From the NCBI GenBank assembly GCA_016926255.1, contig JAFGOY010000061.1, forward strand, positions 90,470 to 154,469: a DNA stretch of 64,000 nt. The letters are read 5' to 3'. This DNA comes from Anaerolineae bacterium. GTDB taxonomy: Bacteria > Chloroflexota > Anaerolineae > Aggregatilineales > UBA3940. This document shows positions 52,637 to 61,066 of this stretch, piece after piece; positions within the stretch are counted from its first letter, which is position 1, and every line of letters starts with the position of its first letter. The notes under the pieces were generated by a model. It was given only the letters and a program-made list of their open reading frames with translations, did no database searches and had not been told where the DNA came from. Position numbers and translations under genes: made by a program.

Positions 52637-52862
52637 GTCAAATATGACCTTCGAGGAAGCACTGGATGAACTGGAACAGGCTGTCGCCCGGCTGGAAGCC
52701 GGTGGGCTGACACTGGACGAATCGCTGGCATTGTTCGAACGCGGACAGGTGCTGGCTGCACAGTGCGAAAAAACGCTGGAGGAGATTCAACTCCGGCTGG
52801 AAACGCTCCAGCCGAGCGAATCAGGATACGAATCTATCCCTATGGACGAGAGTGGAGAATAG
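52629..52862 (+). CDS. xseB: Exodeoxyribonuclease VII small subunit
   Basis: A 77-residue protein, the usual length, with the signature MTFEEALDELEQAVARLEAG followed by TLDESLALFERG and a helical remainder. It is the helical partner that binds along the XseA coiled coil. ATG 52629 lies inside the end of xseA (8-base overlap). The DUF212 gene follows after six bases and probably shares the transcript. Confidence 0.96.
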   Translation: MNESNMTFEEALDELEQAVARLEAGGLTLDESLALFERGQVLAAQCEKTLEEIQLRLETLQPSESGYESIPMDESGE

Positions 52863-52868
52863 GTCGGT

Positions 52869-53312
52869 ATGCAAAGTCAGGTATGGCGCGAGTTAATTTC
52901 GAACGACGTTCTGTGGATCGGTGTGGCGGCCAGTTTACTGGCCCAACTGGTCAAACCCTTCACTTACTGGCTCTCGACGCATAAGCTTGACTGGCGGCGG
53001 CTGCTCTCGACCGGTGGGATGCCCAGTTCGCATTCGGCGCTGATCTGCGCGATTGCGACCAGCGTGGGCATCGACCATGGTTTCGACTCGGCCTATTTTG
53101 CGATTGCGACTGCGGTAGCGATGATCGTGACCTATGATGCGGCCAATGTCCGCCGTCAGGCCGGTTTTCATGCCAGAGTCCTGAACAAGTTGACCGTCTC
53201 AGCCGATGAGCAAAAGCCACTCAAAGAGGATTTAGGTCATACCTGGGGCGAGGTAACGGTCGGGATAGTATTCGGTATGGCGCTGGCAATCATCTGGAAA
53301 GCATTCTTTTAG
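52869..53312 (+). CDS. DUF212/YuiD-family membrane protein (PAP2-related)
   Basis: A 147-residue membrane protein with three or four spans. It carries the family motif TGGMPSSHSALICAIATSVG and DAANVRRQAGFHARVLN, ending GHTWGEVTVGIVFG. The SGGMPSSHS and GHTxxEV segments recall the phosphatase motifs of PAP2 acid phosphatases, to which DUF212 is distantly related. Enzyme activity is unproven. It follows xseB by six bases. Its last four bases overlap the end of the convergent murJ gene. Confidence 0.93.
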   Translation: MQSQVWRELISNDVLWIGVAASLLAQLVKPFTYWLSTHKLDWRRLLSTGGMPSSHSALICAIATSVGIDHGFDSAYFAIATAVAMIVTYDAANVRRQAGFHARVLNKLTVSADEQKPLKEDLGHTWGEVTVGIVFGMALAIIWKAFF

Positions 53313-54940
53313 CGCCGGGAGCGTTTCAACCAGCTCAGGGCTAGTTCGGTGAATATCCGCACTTCTTCGCTGCGCAGCAGCCAGGCCAGCCCGTAAAATA
53401 CCGCCCCACCGATGGCAACAGCCGTCAGCGGCCCGAAATACTGCCCCCACCGGGCGATCAGCGGCATGATCGCCCAGAGCACCAGTCCCATCCCCGCGCT
53501 GGCGATACCCGCTTTCAGCAGGCTCGAAAGTGTTCGTTTACCACCCAATCCCCCAACACGCGGCCTGATCAGCAGCAGCAGCATGACTCCCTCAAGCGTG
53601 GTCGCGAGCGTGTTGGCGAGCGCCAGTCCTGCAAAAGCGCCCCGTGTAATCGATTGTGGGTCACCCATAATATGGATAAGAACCAGGCTGAGGGCGATAT
53701 TGAGCGCCATCGCCACCGCGCCAACCCCGACCGGGGTGCGGGTATCGTGCATGGCGTAGAAGGTGCGGGTAATGATCTCGACCAGCGAATGGGCAACCAG
53801 CCCCAGCCCGTAAAAAAGCAGCGCCCAGGCCACCGCCTGGCTGTCGGCGGGGGTGAATGCGCCGCGTTCGTACATCAGGCGGACGATGGGCAAACGCAGC
53901 ACCACCAGTCCGACCGTCGCGGGGATCGATAGGAAAAGCACTGCCCGGAGAACCTGTCCCAGCGTTTCTTTCAGATCGTCGGTTTTGCCCTGCGCGACCT
54001 GTGCCGAGAAGGTCGGGAAGACGGCGGTCGCCACCGATTGGGCGATCACGCCCTGGGGGAGCATCAGCAGATACCAGGCGCGCTGGACGGCGGCAACACT
54101 GCCTTCGAGCATAGTAGAGGCCAGCGATTTATTGACCCAGAAGTTAACCTGCACGACGGCCTGCCCCAGGACTCGCGGAGCCATCAGGCGGGTGATCTCC
54201 CTCACGCCCGCGTGTTTGACGTCGAAGATCAGGCGGTAGGGCATCTGGATAATCTTAAGGCCGGGCCACTGGACGATCATATGCAGGGCGGCCCCCAGCA
54301 CCACTCCCCAGGCCAGGCCGAAGACGCCGATGCCAAAGACCGGGGCGAGAACAACCGCGCCCAGGATGATGCCAATGTTGTACATCGACGGGGCGAGTGC
54401 GGGCAGCAGAAAACGCTGGTGGGCGTTGAGCATTCCCATCTGCAATCCGCTGATCCCGAAGATGACCGGCGAAAGGAGCATGATCCGCATCAGGCGGATG
54501 GTGAGGTCCTGCACCTCGGGCGCGAAACCGGGCGCGAGAATCGAGGTGACAATGGGGCGGGCCAGCGCCGCGCACAGCGCTGCGACCAGCGCGAGGATCA
54601 CGAAGAAGAGGTTGGTCACCGCGTTGGCGACCTTCCACGCTTCGCCCTTTTTCCCCTTCGACAGATACTCGGTGAAAACCGGGATGAACGCCGATCCAAT
54701 CGCTCCCCCGGCGATGACGTAATAGATCGTGTCAGGAACCTGGAGGGCGACGGCATAGGCTTCGTAGTCGCTGGACGCGCCGAATATCCCGCCGATCACC
54801 GCCTCGCGAATCAAACCGAGCAGGCGGCTCAGAATAAAGCCGATCACGACCAGTCCGGCAGCATGGGCAATCTGTTTGCCGGAAAGCGCGCTGACATCGT
54901 GTTGATCTTTTTGATGGATGTTCTCTGGTGATTGTTCCAT
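53309..54940 (-). CDS. murJ: Lipid II flippase MurJ
   Basis: A 543-residue MATE/MOP-superfamily protein with about fourteen spans, the usual MurJ length. Signatures include GFILSRLLGLIREAVIG at the N-terminus, DTIYYVIAGGAIGSAFIPVFTE (the lipid-contacting helix 2), LLPQGVIAQSVATAVFPTFS and YERGAFTPADSQAVAWAL. It moves lipid II across the membrane for peptidoglycan synthesis, which implies that this organism makes a peptidoglycan wall. A minus-strand TTGGCC-17-TATACT promoter ends six bases before the ATG, so the mRNA is probably leaderless. The gene is divergent from the RidA gene. Confidence 0.95.
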   Translation of the reverse strand: MEQSPENIHQKDQHDVSALSGKQIAHAAGLVVIGFILSRLLGLIREAVIGGIFGASSDYEAYAVALQVPDTIYYVIAGGAIGSAFIPVFTEYLSKGKKGEAWKVANAVTNLFFVILALVAALCAALARPIVTSILAPGFAPEVQDLTIRLMRIMLLSPVIFGISGLQMGMLNAHQRFLLPALAPSMYNIGIILGAVVLAPVFGIGVFGLAWGVVLGAALHMIVQWPGLKIIQMPYRLIFDVKHAGVREITRLMAPRVLGQAVVQVNFWVNKSLASTMLEGSVAAVQRAWYLLMLPQGVIAQSVATAVFPTFSAQVAQGKTDDLKETLGQVLRAVLFLSIPATVGLVVLRLPIVRLMYERGAFTPADSQAVAWALLFYGLGLVAHSLVEIITRTFYAMHDTRTPVGVGAVAMALNIALSLVLIHIMGDPQSITRGAFAGLALANTLATTLEGVMLLLLIRPRVGGLGGKRTLSSLLKAGIASAGMGLVLWAIMPLIARWGQYFGPLTAVAIGGAVFYGLAWLLRSEEVRIFTELALSWLKRSRR

Positions 54941-54946
54941 TCGGGA

Positions 54947-54975
54947 AGTATAGCCGTCTCACCGACTAGGGCCAA
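54947..54975 (-). promoter_or_regulatory. murJ promoter, leaderless placement
   Basis: On the minus strand TTGGCC (54975-54970), a 17-base spacer, TATACT (54952-54947), then exactly six bases to ATG 54940. There is no ribosome site. Confidence 0.6.
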
Positions 54976-54999
54976 ATCGTTTAACCTGTATCAAATTGT

Positions 55000-55028
55000 T
55001 TGACCGACGGGCGGGCAGTCTCTACAAT
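55000..55028 (+). promoter_or_regulatory. Promoter of the RidA gene
   Basis: TTGACC, a 17-base spacer, TACAAT; the start near 55035 gives a leader of about 80 bases with AAGGAG before ATG 55117. Confidence 0.65.
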
Positions 55029-55116
55029 CGTGGATGAAATCGAATTGCAAAGTGCGCAGAGGGTGCAAAGGTTTTCCCTGACTGTATGCAGACAGCCTAT
55101 TATTAAGGAGCAGGTC

Positions 55117-55503
55117 ATGAATCGTGAACGAATCCATACCGATGGCGCACCGGCAGCGGTCGGCCCTTACTCGCAAGGAATCAGCGCTGGTGATTTTGTC
55201 TATACCGCCGGGCAGCTTGGCCTCGACCCGGTGACGGGGAAATTCGTCTCTGAAGACGAAGTGCAGGCCCAGACGCGCCGGGCGCTTCAAAATGTGAAGG
55301 CAGTTCTTGAGGCGGCTGGCACCGGGCTGGAGAACGTGGTTAAGACGACGGTATTTCTTACGGATATGGATAACTTCAAGCTGATGAACGAAGTCTACGC
55401 CGAGTTCTTCAGCGAACCCTACCCGGCCCGGTCTGCAGTGGCGGTCAGACAACTGCCGCTGGGCGGGCTGGTCGAGATCGAGGCGGTTGCGGTCAAATCG
55501 TAG
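55117..55503 (+). CDS. ridA: RidA-family enamine/imine deaminase
   Basis: A 128-residue YjgF/YER057c/UK114 protein of normal length. It begins IHTDGAPAAVGPYSQGI and contains the substrate-binding Arg in PYPARSAVAVRQLPLG and the acidic EIEAVAV end, all hallmarks of the RidA subgroup. It hydrolyses reactive enamine/imine intermediates released by PLP enzymes, protecting other enzymes. The longer open frame from 55000 is not used: ATG 55117 has an AAGGAG site and starts the conserved domain. The next gene begins 20 bases later. Confidence 0.97.
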   Translation: MNRERIHTDGAPAAVGPYSQGISAGDFVYTAGQLGLDPVTGKFVSEDEVQAQTRRALQNVKAVLEAAGTGLENVVKTTVFLTDMDNFKLMNEVYAEFFSEPYPARSAVAVRQLPLGGLVEIEAVAVKS

Positions 55504-55523
55504 CCGGGCAAAGGGGATCGACG

Positions 55524-56669
55524 GTGATTGACGAGCGGCTTCAGCCGGTTATCGAAGAAATACATCGCTGTGAAACACAGGTCGTTTTGAACGTCACCGG
55601 GGCAGGCAGTCAGGCGATTGCCTGGCTGCTGGGCGTGCCAGGAGCGTCGAGTACGGTGCTGGATGCGGCGATCCCCTATGGATACGCGGCGCTCATCGAT
55701 CAACTGGGCTACCAACCCGATCAGGCCGTATCGGTCGAGACGGCGGCGGCGCTCGCTGCCGCCGCCTATGCGCGGGCGGTTCGCCTGCGTGACGGTGATA
55801 TGCCGGTTGTTGGCATGGGTTGTACGGGAACCATCGCCACCAACCGGCCCAAGCGCGGCGATCACCGGGCGCATGTCTGCGTGTGGGATGGGGAAACTGC
55901 CGCCGTCTATTCGCTGACATTGGAGAAAGGCTGCCGGGATCGGCCTGGCGAAGAGCAGGTCGTCAGTCAACTCGTGCTGTATGCGCTGGCGAAACACTGC
56001 GAGATCCAGGGCTGCCCGGTCGATCTCGCTCCGGGCGAGGAGATACGAGAGTCGCTGCTTGATTCTGGCTCTCTGGAGCGTTTACTTGCTGGCCAGATCG
56101 ACAGCCTGATGGTCTACGGGCCGGGAGCGATGATCGCCAATGCCTGGCCACGCGCGGTGATCCTCAGCGGCTCGTTCAACCCGATACACAGCGGCCACCT
56201 GCGATTGGCGGCTGTTGCCGCCAGGCAGACAGGACTGCCCGCGTTGTTCGAACTGTCGATAGGGAATGTCGACAAGCCTTTTCTCGAAAAAGAGGAGATA
56301 GAACGCCGCTTACACCAGTTCTATGATTTCGATCTGCGGGTGGTCTTGAGCCGGGAGCCGCTGTTCAGGGATAAGGCGAGGCTGTATCCAGGCAGCGTGT
56401 TCGTGATCGGCTACGATACCGCCGCACGGCTGGTCGATCCGACATATTATCAAGATGACCGGGAGTTGATGCTAGATGCATTTAAAGTGATCCGCGAGGC
56501 GGGCTGCCGATTCCTGGTGGCCGGACGGACAATCGAGGGGCGATTTCATACGCTGTGTGATCTACCCATCCCGGAGAGCGTTCAAGACCTGATCGACGGC
56601 ATCCCGGAAGGCATATTCCGGCTCGATCTGTCATCGACGGAACTGCGCCAGCGGCAGAACAGCAGCTAA
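55524..56669 (+). CDS. CinA-like domain fused to a nucleotidyltransferase (NMNAT-like)
   Basis: A 381-residue two-domain protein starting at a GTG. Residues about 10-160 resemble the CinA C-terminal (PncC, NMN deamidase) domain: VVLNVTGAGSQAIAWLLGVP and GMGCTGTIATNRPKRG. However, the ESCTGG catalytic serine motif is altered. Residues about 210-375 are a nucleotidyltransferase with GSFNPIHSGHLRLA, the HxGH ATP site, GNVDKP and a late SSTELR, as in NMN/NaMN adenylyltransferases. Both halves point to NAD-related nucleotide metabolism or repair. The fusion is known to me from plant and scattered bacterial proteins of unproven function. It is probably co-transcribed with the RidA gene and overlaps the convergent DUF952 gene by four bases. 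Confidence 0.82.
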   Translation: MIDERLQPVIEEIHRCETQVVLNVTGAGSQAIAWLLGVPGASSTVLDAAIPYGYAALIDQLGYQPDQAVSVETAAALAAAAYARAVRLRDGDMPVVGMGCTGTIATNRPKRGDHRAHVCVWDGETAAVYSLTLEKGCRDRPGEEQVVSQLVLYALAKHCEIQGCPVDLAPGEEIRESLLDSGSLERLLAGQIDSLMVYGPGAMIANAWPRAVILSGSFNPIHSGHLRLAAVAARQTGLPALFELSIGNVDKPFLEKEEIERRLHQFYDFDLRVVLSREPLFRDKARLYPGSVFVIGYDTAARLVDPTYYQDDRELMLDAFKVIREAGCRFLVAGRTIEGRFHTLCDLPIPESVQDLIDGIPEGIFRLDLSSTELRQRQNSS

Positions 56670-57019
56670 TCAAGCTCCGGCGGCGGGAGGAATGTACCAT
56701 CGGGCTGAGGCGGGAAATCAACTACAGCAGTGATCGCTTCCCGGTTGATCGGGCCGTAGATATGTGGAAACAGCGGGCTGTCCGTTTCGATGGGCGGCCC
56801 GCTTGGTGTTTCATAACGCAGTGTCGAGGTCAACCGGTCGGGGGCGATGCACAGCAGTACCATTCCGGCCTGCCCCCGGTAATACTGATTGGCAACCGGC
56901 ACAACCTGATCGAGTGTTGAGCAATGGATGAAGCCCTCTGATTCTAAGGACTCGGCTGTGTATCTTCCCGACGTTTCGGCCTGCTGCCACTGCTCGCGGG
57001 TGGTGATGTGAAAGATCAT
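56666..57019 (-). CDS. DUF952-family protein
   Basis: A 117-residue protein with the DUF952 pattern: IFHITTREQWQQAETSGRY, SLESEGFIHCST, LLCIAPDRL, and FPHIYGPINREAI near the end. The fold is related to ADP-ribosyltransferase-like RNA 2'-phosphotransferases, but function is unproven. ATG 57019 is chosen as it begins the domain; the frame extends upstream into the previous gene. It lies seven bases after the glycosidase-tail gene and is the last gene of that operon. Confidence 0.93.
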   Translation of the reverse strand: MIFHITTREQWQQAETSGRYTAESLESEGFIHCSTLDQVVPVANQYYRGQAGMVLLCIAPDRLTSTLRYETPSGPPIETDSPLFPHIYGPINREAITAVVDFPPQPDGTFLPPPELD

Positions 57020-57026
57020 TTGTCGA

Positions 57027-59738
57027 TTATCCCATCTGTTTGTCGGTGTTGACCCGCCACTCAAGCTCGGCCCGCAAATCCTCAGGCGTATCGACGGTGA
57101 TGGAGTCGATCTTAACTATCCCGTCGATTTGCTGGAGGTGTGCTTCGACCTGTTCGACCGTGTCGCTGTTAGCAAGAACAGTCACCGCGATCGTCTGCCC
57201 GGCGGCAAGCTGGTCTGCCATCTCCCAATCGGGCAGCACCACCGGGCGGAACTTCTGCCAGTAGCGAACACCGGCATCGAAGAACCATTCCTGGTTGAAC
57301 CCCGGAGCGATCAGCAGCCAATACTGTGATATTTCTGCTGGCGGAGCGGGCTGTTCGGATGGTTCTTTTTCTATCTTTTCTTCTTCCGCCGCTTCCAGTT
57401 TCGGCTCGACCTGCCATGCGGGGATTCTGTCCGGCTCCGGCAGTGAAAGATACGGGGCAATCTGCATTTCTGGTTCGGCGGCAGGCTCCGCTTCTGGTTG
57501 ATCGGGTATTTCTTCTTCGTCGGCTCTGGCAAAACTGGGAATGTATTCCTCCGGCTGCTGGTCTACCGGTACTGGCTCTTCCTCCGGTTCCGGCGGTACT
57601 TCGGGGAGTGCCTGCTCTTCGACTTCGATTCCTTCGCCGGTGAATACTTCGGATTCGTCCAACCAATCCGGCATTTCGAGCACTTCAACCTCGAAATCTT
57701 CTTCCTTTACTTCTTCGGCGGGTAGTTCTGCTGGCTGTGCCTCGACAACCTCCTCCCCCAGCGTTTCCTCTGATAGTTCGGGCTGCGGGGTTTCTTCCTC
57801 TACCTGCGGGGCCTGACTTTCCGTCGAAATCGCCAGCACCGCCTCAACGATACCGCGATCAAACTCCTCCACCCATTCGGGGAGTTCCTCACCCGGTTCT
57901 TCTATCTCTTCCGGTTCTTCCGGCTGTTCGTCTTGTTCGGGCTCAGGCTCAGGTTCTTCGATGGTAGACGGTTCGGCGGCTGAAAGCGGGGCGCCACTCT
58001 CTACTGCTACCAGGTCTAACCCCTCGACCCAGGCGGGGCGTCCGCTCACGGCTTCCGACTCGCCGGTTTCGAGTTCTTCGATCCAGGTAGGAACCGGTTC
58101 TTCTAAAGTTTCGTCTGCGGGTGCCTGTTCGACCTCTTCCTCCACGGTCGCTGCTGCTACAGGAGCTTCGACCGCTGCTTCTTCGTCAGCCCCTTCGTGA
58201 ACCTCGACTTTTTCGCCTGCCGCCGCACCGGGAGGTGTCAGGAGTTCGAGAACATCGACCTCGACCGTCGGACTTGCCACGTCTTCGGCGGCGGGTTCAC
58301 CTTCGGCTTCATCTTCAATGATCACCGTCGGCGCGGTTTCCGGTTCAGCGGCCTGCTCTTCATCGTCCCATCCGATGGAGGGCAACTGCTCCTCGACCTC
58401 TTTATCGACGGCTGCCTCGACGATCTCGACTTCATCGAGGCCAGGAGCCGCCAGAAGGTCGGGGACGATTTCTTCCGACACTGGTTCGATGGTCGGGCTG
58501 ACCGCTTCTTCCGTTGAAACGGCGACCGGTTCACTACCGGTTATCGCTTCTGCCCTGCCTTCGATGATCACTGCTGGCTCAGCTTCCGGCTCAGGCAGCT
58601 CGGCAGCTTTCACGCCTCCCGTATCGATATCGGCAACGTCCTTGAGTGTGATGGGCGCTTCTGCCATCCGTTGAACAGCAGGTACCTCACCCTGTATGTC
58701 ATAGTATTCGGCTTCGTCGGTGAGGGCCACGCCGAACAGCCAATCCGGGCCGGAGTCGACAATCCAGCGCCACATCGCGAGGGTGGCCTCAGCGTGAGAC
58801 TCCGCGCTGTAGGCCGGGTACAGTTTGTCCGGCTGGACGATTCTGTCACCTGGTTTCGGAATGGGGGTGATGCCGCCCTCGGTGCCGATCACCGGGACAG
58901 GCCCGGCATTGAAGCGATGTTTGAGAAGCTGCTGAAAAGCTTCCCCGGCGGCGATCAACCCTTCGGTGTCGCCATAGGGAGCGGATTTGGTAGCCCCAAA
59001 GACTGTCCGGCGCGGATCGTGATGCTGGAGAATGGGATCATAAGGATACTCGAAGTGCCAGCCTGACTCTTCGTCGGCGCTTTGCTGGTAATAAGGCCGG
59101 GCAACATGCGGAGGGCCGCCAGGCGGTTCCTGGTAAAAGTGATTGAGTAGATAGGGATGGGCAGCACACCACAGACCACTGCCGACAATCCGCATAAAAC
59201 GTTCGCGATGATTTTGCCCCAAATAGTTCAGCAGGGCGTCGAGCCAGTAGACTGTAGCCGTTTCCCGTTCGCTGCTGGCCGCCAGCGCCGGGAAAGCGGG
59301 GTAAGCTCCCATGCCGATCATGCATTCGGCCCAGTCGAGCCAGTTGTCCATCAAAGGCCGGATGCAGCCCTCGGTGTTTTCCCAATCGACATCTACGACC
59401 GGTTCTCCATCAGGATTTTTAGGCCAGGCTTCTTCTGTGTTCGGTTCGTTGTAGAGTTCAAACCAGCGGCAGCCCGCGTCATAGTATGCCTGATAGGTTG
59501 TGTACCAGTCATCAGATACTGCCATTGCCCCCATATCGACCCGGTGGATGCGGATTATGGGCATGCAGTTGTTTTCAATCAGCACCGCCGCCTCATCGAC
59601 GTATTCGTCGCTGCCCGCGACCAGCTTGGCCCAGCCCATTTTCGGACGCAGATAACGCTCAATATTCAACGGGCGGAAAGGGCCGCTGTTATGCAGGCCT
59701 CGTGGATTGCGAAACCATTCGTAATTCTTGAGATTCAT
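57027..59738 (-). CDS. Clan-A glycosidase-like domain with long acidic tail and C-terminal repeat domain
   Basis: A 903-residue protein in three parts. Residues 1 to about 370 look like a clan-A (beta/alpha)8 glycoside hydrolase: WFELYNEPN with probable acid/base Glu98, and VPVIGTEGGI with probable nucleophile Glu287. Residues about 375-795 are a highly acidic, Glu/Pro-rich tail with Pro-x-Trp motifs (PTWIEELE, PAWVEGLD, PEWVEEFD, PDWLDESE), like those of the PDWL-repeat protein at 36.6 kb. Residues about 800-903 form a small alpha/beta domain (YWLLIAPGFNQEWFFDAG, VTVLANSDT). This last domain is paralogous to the whole 108-residue protein encoded just upstream. No signal peptide is seen, so it is cytoplasmic. 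Substrate unknown. Confidence 0.8.
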   Translation of the reverse strand: MNLKNYEWFRNPRGLHNSGPFRPLNIERYLRPKMGWAKLVAGSDEYVDEAAVLIENNCMPIIRIHRVDMGAMAVSDDWYTTYQAYYDAGCRWFELYNEPNTEEAWPKNPDGEPVVDVDWENTEGCIRPLMDNWLDWAECMIGMGAYPAFPALAASSERETATVYWLDALLNYLGQNHRERFMRIVGSGLWCAAHPYLLNHFYQEPPGGPPHVARPYYQQSADEESGWHFEYPYDPILQHHDPRRTVFGATKSAPYGDTEGLIAAGEAFQQLLKHRFNAGPVPVIGTEGGITPIPKPGDRIVQPDKLYPAYSAESHAEATLAMWRWIVDSGPDWLFGVALTDEAEYYDIQGEVPAVQRMAEAPITLKDVADIDTGGVKAAELPEPEAEPAVIIEGRAEAITGSEPVAVSTEEAVSPTIEPVSEEIVPDLLAAPGLDEVEIVEAAVDKEVEEQLPSIGWDDEEQAAEPETAPTVIIEDEAEGEPAAEDVASPTVEVDVLELLTPPGAAAGEKVEVHEGADEEAAVEAPVAAATVEEEVEQAPADETLEEPVPTWIEELETGESEAVSGRPAWVEGLDLVAVESGAPLSAAEPSTIEEPEPEPEQDEQPEEPEEIEEPGEELPEWVEEFDRGIVEAVLAISTESQAPQVEEETPQPELSEETLGEEVVEAQPAELPAEEVKEEDFEVEVLEMPDWLDESEVFTGEGIEVEEQALPEVPPEPEEEPVPVDQQPEEYIPSFARADEEEIPDQPEAEPAAEPEMQIAPYLSLPEPDRIPAWQVEPKLEAAEEEKIEKEPSEQPAPPAEISQYWLLIAPGFNQEWFFDAGVRYWQKFRPVVLPDWEMADQLAAGQTIAVTVLANSDTVEQVEAHLQQIDGIVKIDSITVDTPEDLRAELEWRVNTDKQMG

Positions 59739-59743
59739 CGTGC

Positions 59744-60070
59744 CTACTCCGCCACGCCTAAAGGCTGCCCAGATTCAGCCCGTTTATTCAATTGTACCTC
59801 CATCGTTGTCAGATCGTCGGCGATTACCATGTCGAGATGAAGGTTGGGATACAGGTTTTTGATTTGCTCCAGAATCGCGATTTCCGATTGAGGGCGGGCT
59901 AAGACGGTCACCAGGATGTTGTTGGTGGTAGGTATTTGTTTGAGCGACTGCCAGTCGTTGAGCACAGCTGGTTGAAAAGCCAGCCAGAACTGCCGTGCCG
60001 CCTGGGTAAACCAGACGCCCGGTAAATCGGGAGCCAGGATTAAGAAGTGGTTATCAAATGGCCCGGCCAT
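59744..60070 (-). CDS. Free-standing paralogue of the neighbour's C-terminal domain
   Basis: A 108-residue protein matching the last about 100 residues of the next gene's product. HFLILAPDLPGVWF, QPAVLNDW, ILVTVLARPQS and the QPLG end align with YWLLIAPGFNQEWF, RPVVLPDW, IAVTVLANSDT and KQMG, with the same spacing. The shared pattern suggests a ferredoxin-like or Rossmann-like alpha/beta fold. It is not a family I can name. The next gene starts five bases after its stop, so they are co-transcribed and may interact through this domain. The start at 60070 has an AGGGAGG-like site (minus strand) just upstream. Confidence 0.78.
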   Translation of the reverse strand: MAGPFDNHFLILAPDLPGVWFTQAARQFWLAFQPAVLNDWQSLKQIPTTNNILVTVLARPQSEIAILEQIKNLYPNLHLDMVIADDLTTMEVQLNKRAESGQPLGVAE

Positions 60071-60188
60071 TTTTACCTCCCTGCACAGCAGACCTTGAGG
60101 AGCCGGAAAAACTTTGCGTGTTTCATCATAGCATCATGGTGGGCCAAGGGCAATAGTTATCGAATTCATAAAGGCCGTCCAGCAGCCA

Positions 60189-60217
60189 TTGTCTAACCTA
60201 CAATGGCGTGCTAAACT
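60189..60217 (+). promoter_or_regulatory. Promoter of the lipoprotein gene
   Basis: TTGTCT, a 17-base spacer, TAAACT within the extended -10 TGCTAAACT. The start would be near 60224, with GGAG before ATG 60258. Confidence 0.65.
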
Positions 60218-60257
60218 GCTCTGGCAAGCGCTGACTATCCATCCTGGAGCCTCGTAC

Positions 60258-60962
60258 ATGTCTTTGCGTAAAACGAGTTTAGCGCCGGTTTCATTTTTTC
60301 TCTTGATCGGGGTTGCCCTGTTCTGCATCGCGCTGGTTTTCTCATCTTGCAGCGAGCCGGAGGAAGCAGCGACGATCATTCCCACCCCACGCCCAACGGT
60401 GATTGTCGTAACATCCAGCGGCCCCTATTATGAAACATTCGACGATGTCGGTGACTGGCTGTCCGGCGATGGCACCATCAGCCAGGGACAGGTTATCGAC
60501 GGACAGTATCATCTGAACATCGACGAGCCGAGCATGCTGGCCTGGACTCATCAGAAACAGGCCTTTGGCGATGGTGTCTACGAAGTCGACGCGGCCCTGA
60601 CACGCGGCCCTGAAGCCAGCGCTTTTGGGTTGCTGCTGCTTGGCTCAAGTGATCTCAACTCGTTTTTCTATTGTATGATTACAGGTGATGGACGCTATGA
60701 TATCGGGTACTGCGAGGATGGCTGTGAGGTACAGGAATCGCTGATCGGCGGCTTCACGCTGGCTTATACCATCCTCACCGGCTACCAGGCCAACCATCTC
60801 CGGGTCGAATTAGACTCTGGTGAACTAACCTTCGTCATCAATGGCGCACCGGTCAGCCAGATTCGAAACCTGGCATACAGCGACGGTCTGGTAGGGCTTG
60901 TCAGTGAAAGCTCTCCTTACGGAGGTTTTGAGGCGGTGTTTGATAATTTGCATATCGAATAA
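60258..60962 (+). CDS. Lipoprotein with concanavalin/LamG-like beta domain
   Basis: A 234-residue secreted protein. A hydrophobic signal (about 9-28) ends in a lipobox-like VFSSC (Cys31), followed by a short Pro/Thr linker (IIPTPRPTVIVV). The rest (about 55-234) reads as a beta-sandwich: YYETFDDVGDWL, DGVYEVDAALTRG, LRVELDSGELTFVINGAPV, GLVGLVSES and FDNLHI. This is the pattern of LamG/DUF1080-type concanavalin folds that bind sugars or act as structural domains. ATG 60258 (GGAG upstream) is preferred over the open frame from 60189, which lies over the promoter. It is followed by the kinase gene in the same direction after 104 bases. Confidence 0.82.
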   Translation: MSLRKTSLAPVSFFLLIGVALFCIALVFSSCSEPEEAATIIPTPRPTVIVVTSSGPYYETFDDVGDWLSGDGTISQGQVIDGQYHLNIDEPSMLAWTHQKQAFGDGVYEVDAALTRGPEASAFGLLLLGSSDLNSFFYCMITGDGRYDIGYCEDGCEVQESLIGGFTLAYTILTGYQANHLRVELDSGELTFVINGAPVSQIRNLAYSDGLVGLVSESSPYGGFEAVFDNLHIE

Positions 60963-61066
60963 CGAGTGGGATCAGGATAGCGGCGGCTGGCAGACTCGCC
61001 TGTCTGCAAAAGAGCAGTTACACTAGCAGGCAGACTTCTACTCCTCCAAGCATGGAGCCAAATCAT

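Noticed and set aside
54038..54931. 297-codon plus-strand frame
   Set aside because: It is antisense to murJ; rich in His, Gln, Asp and Arg as expected for a shadow of a hydrophobic gene.
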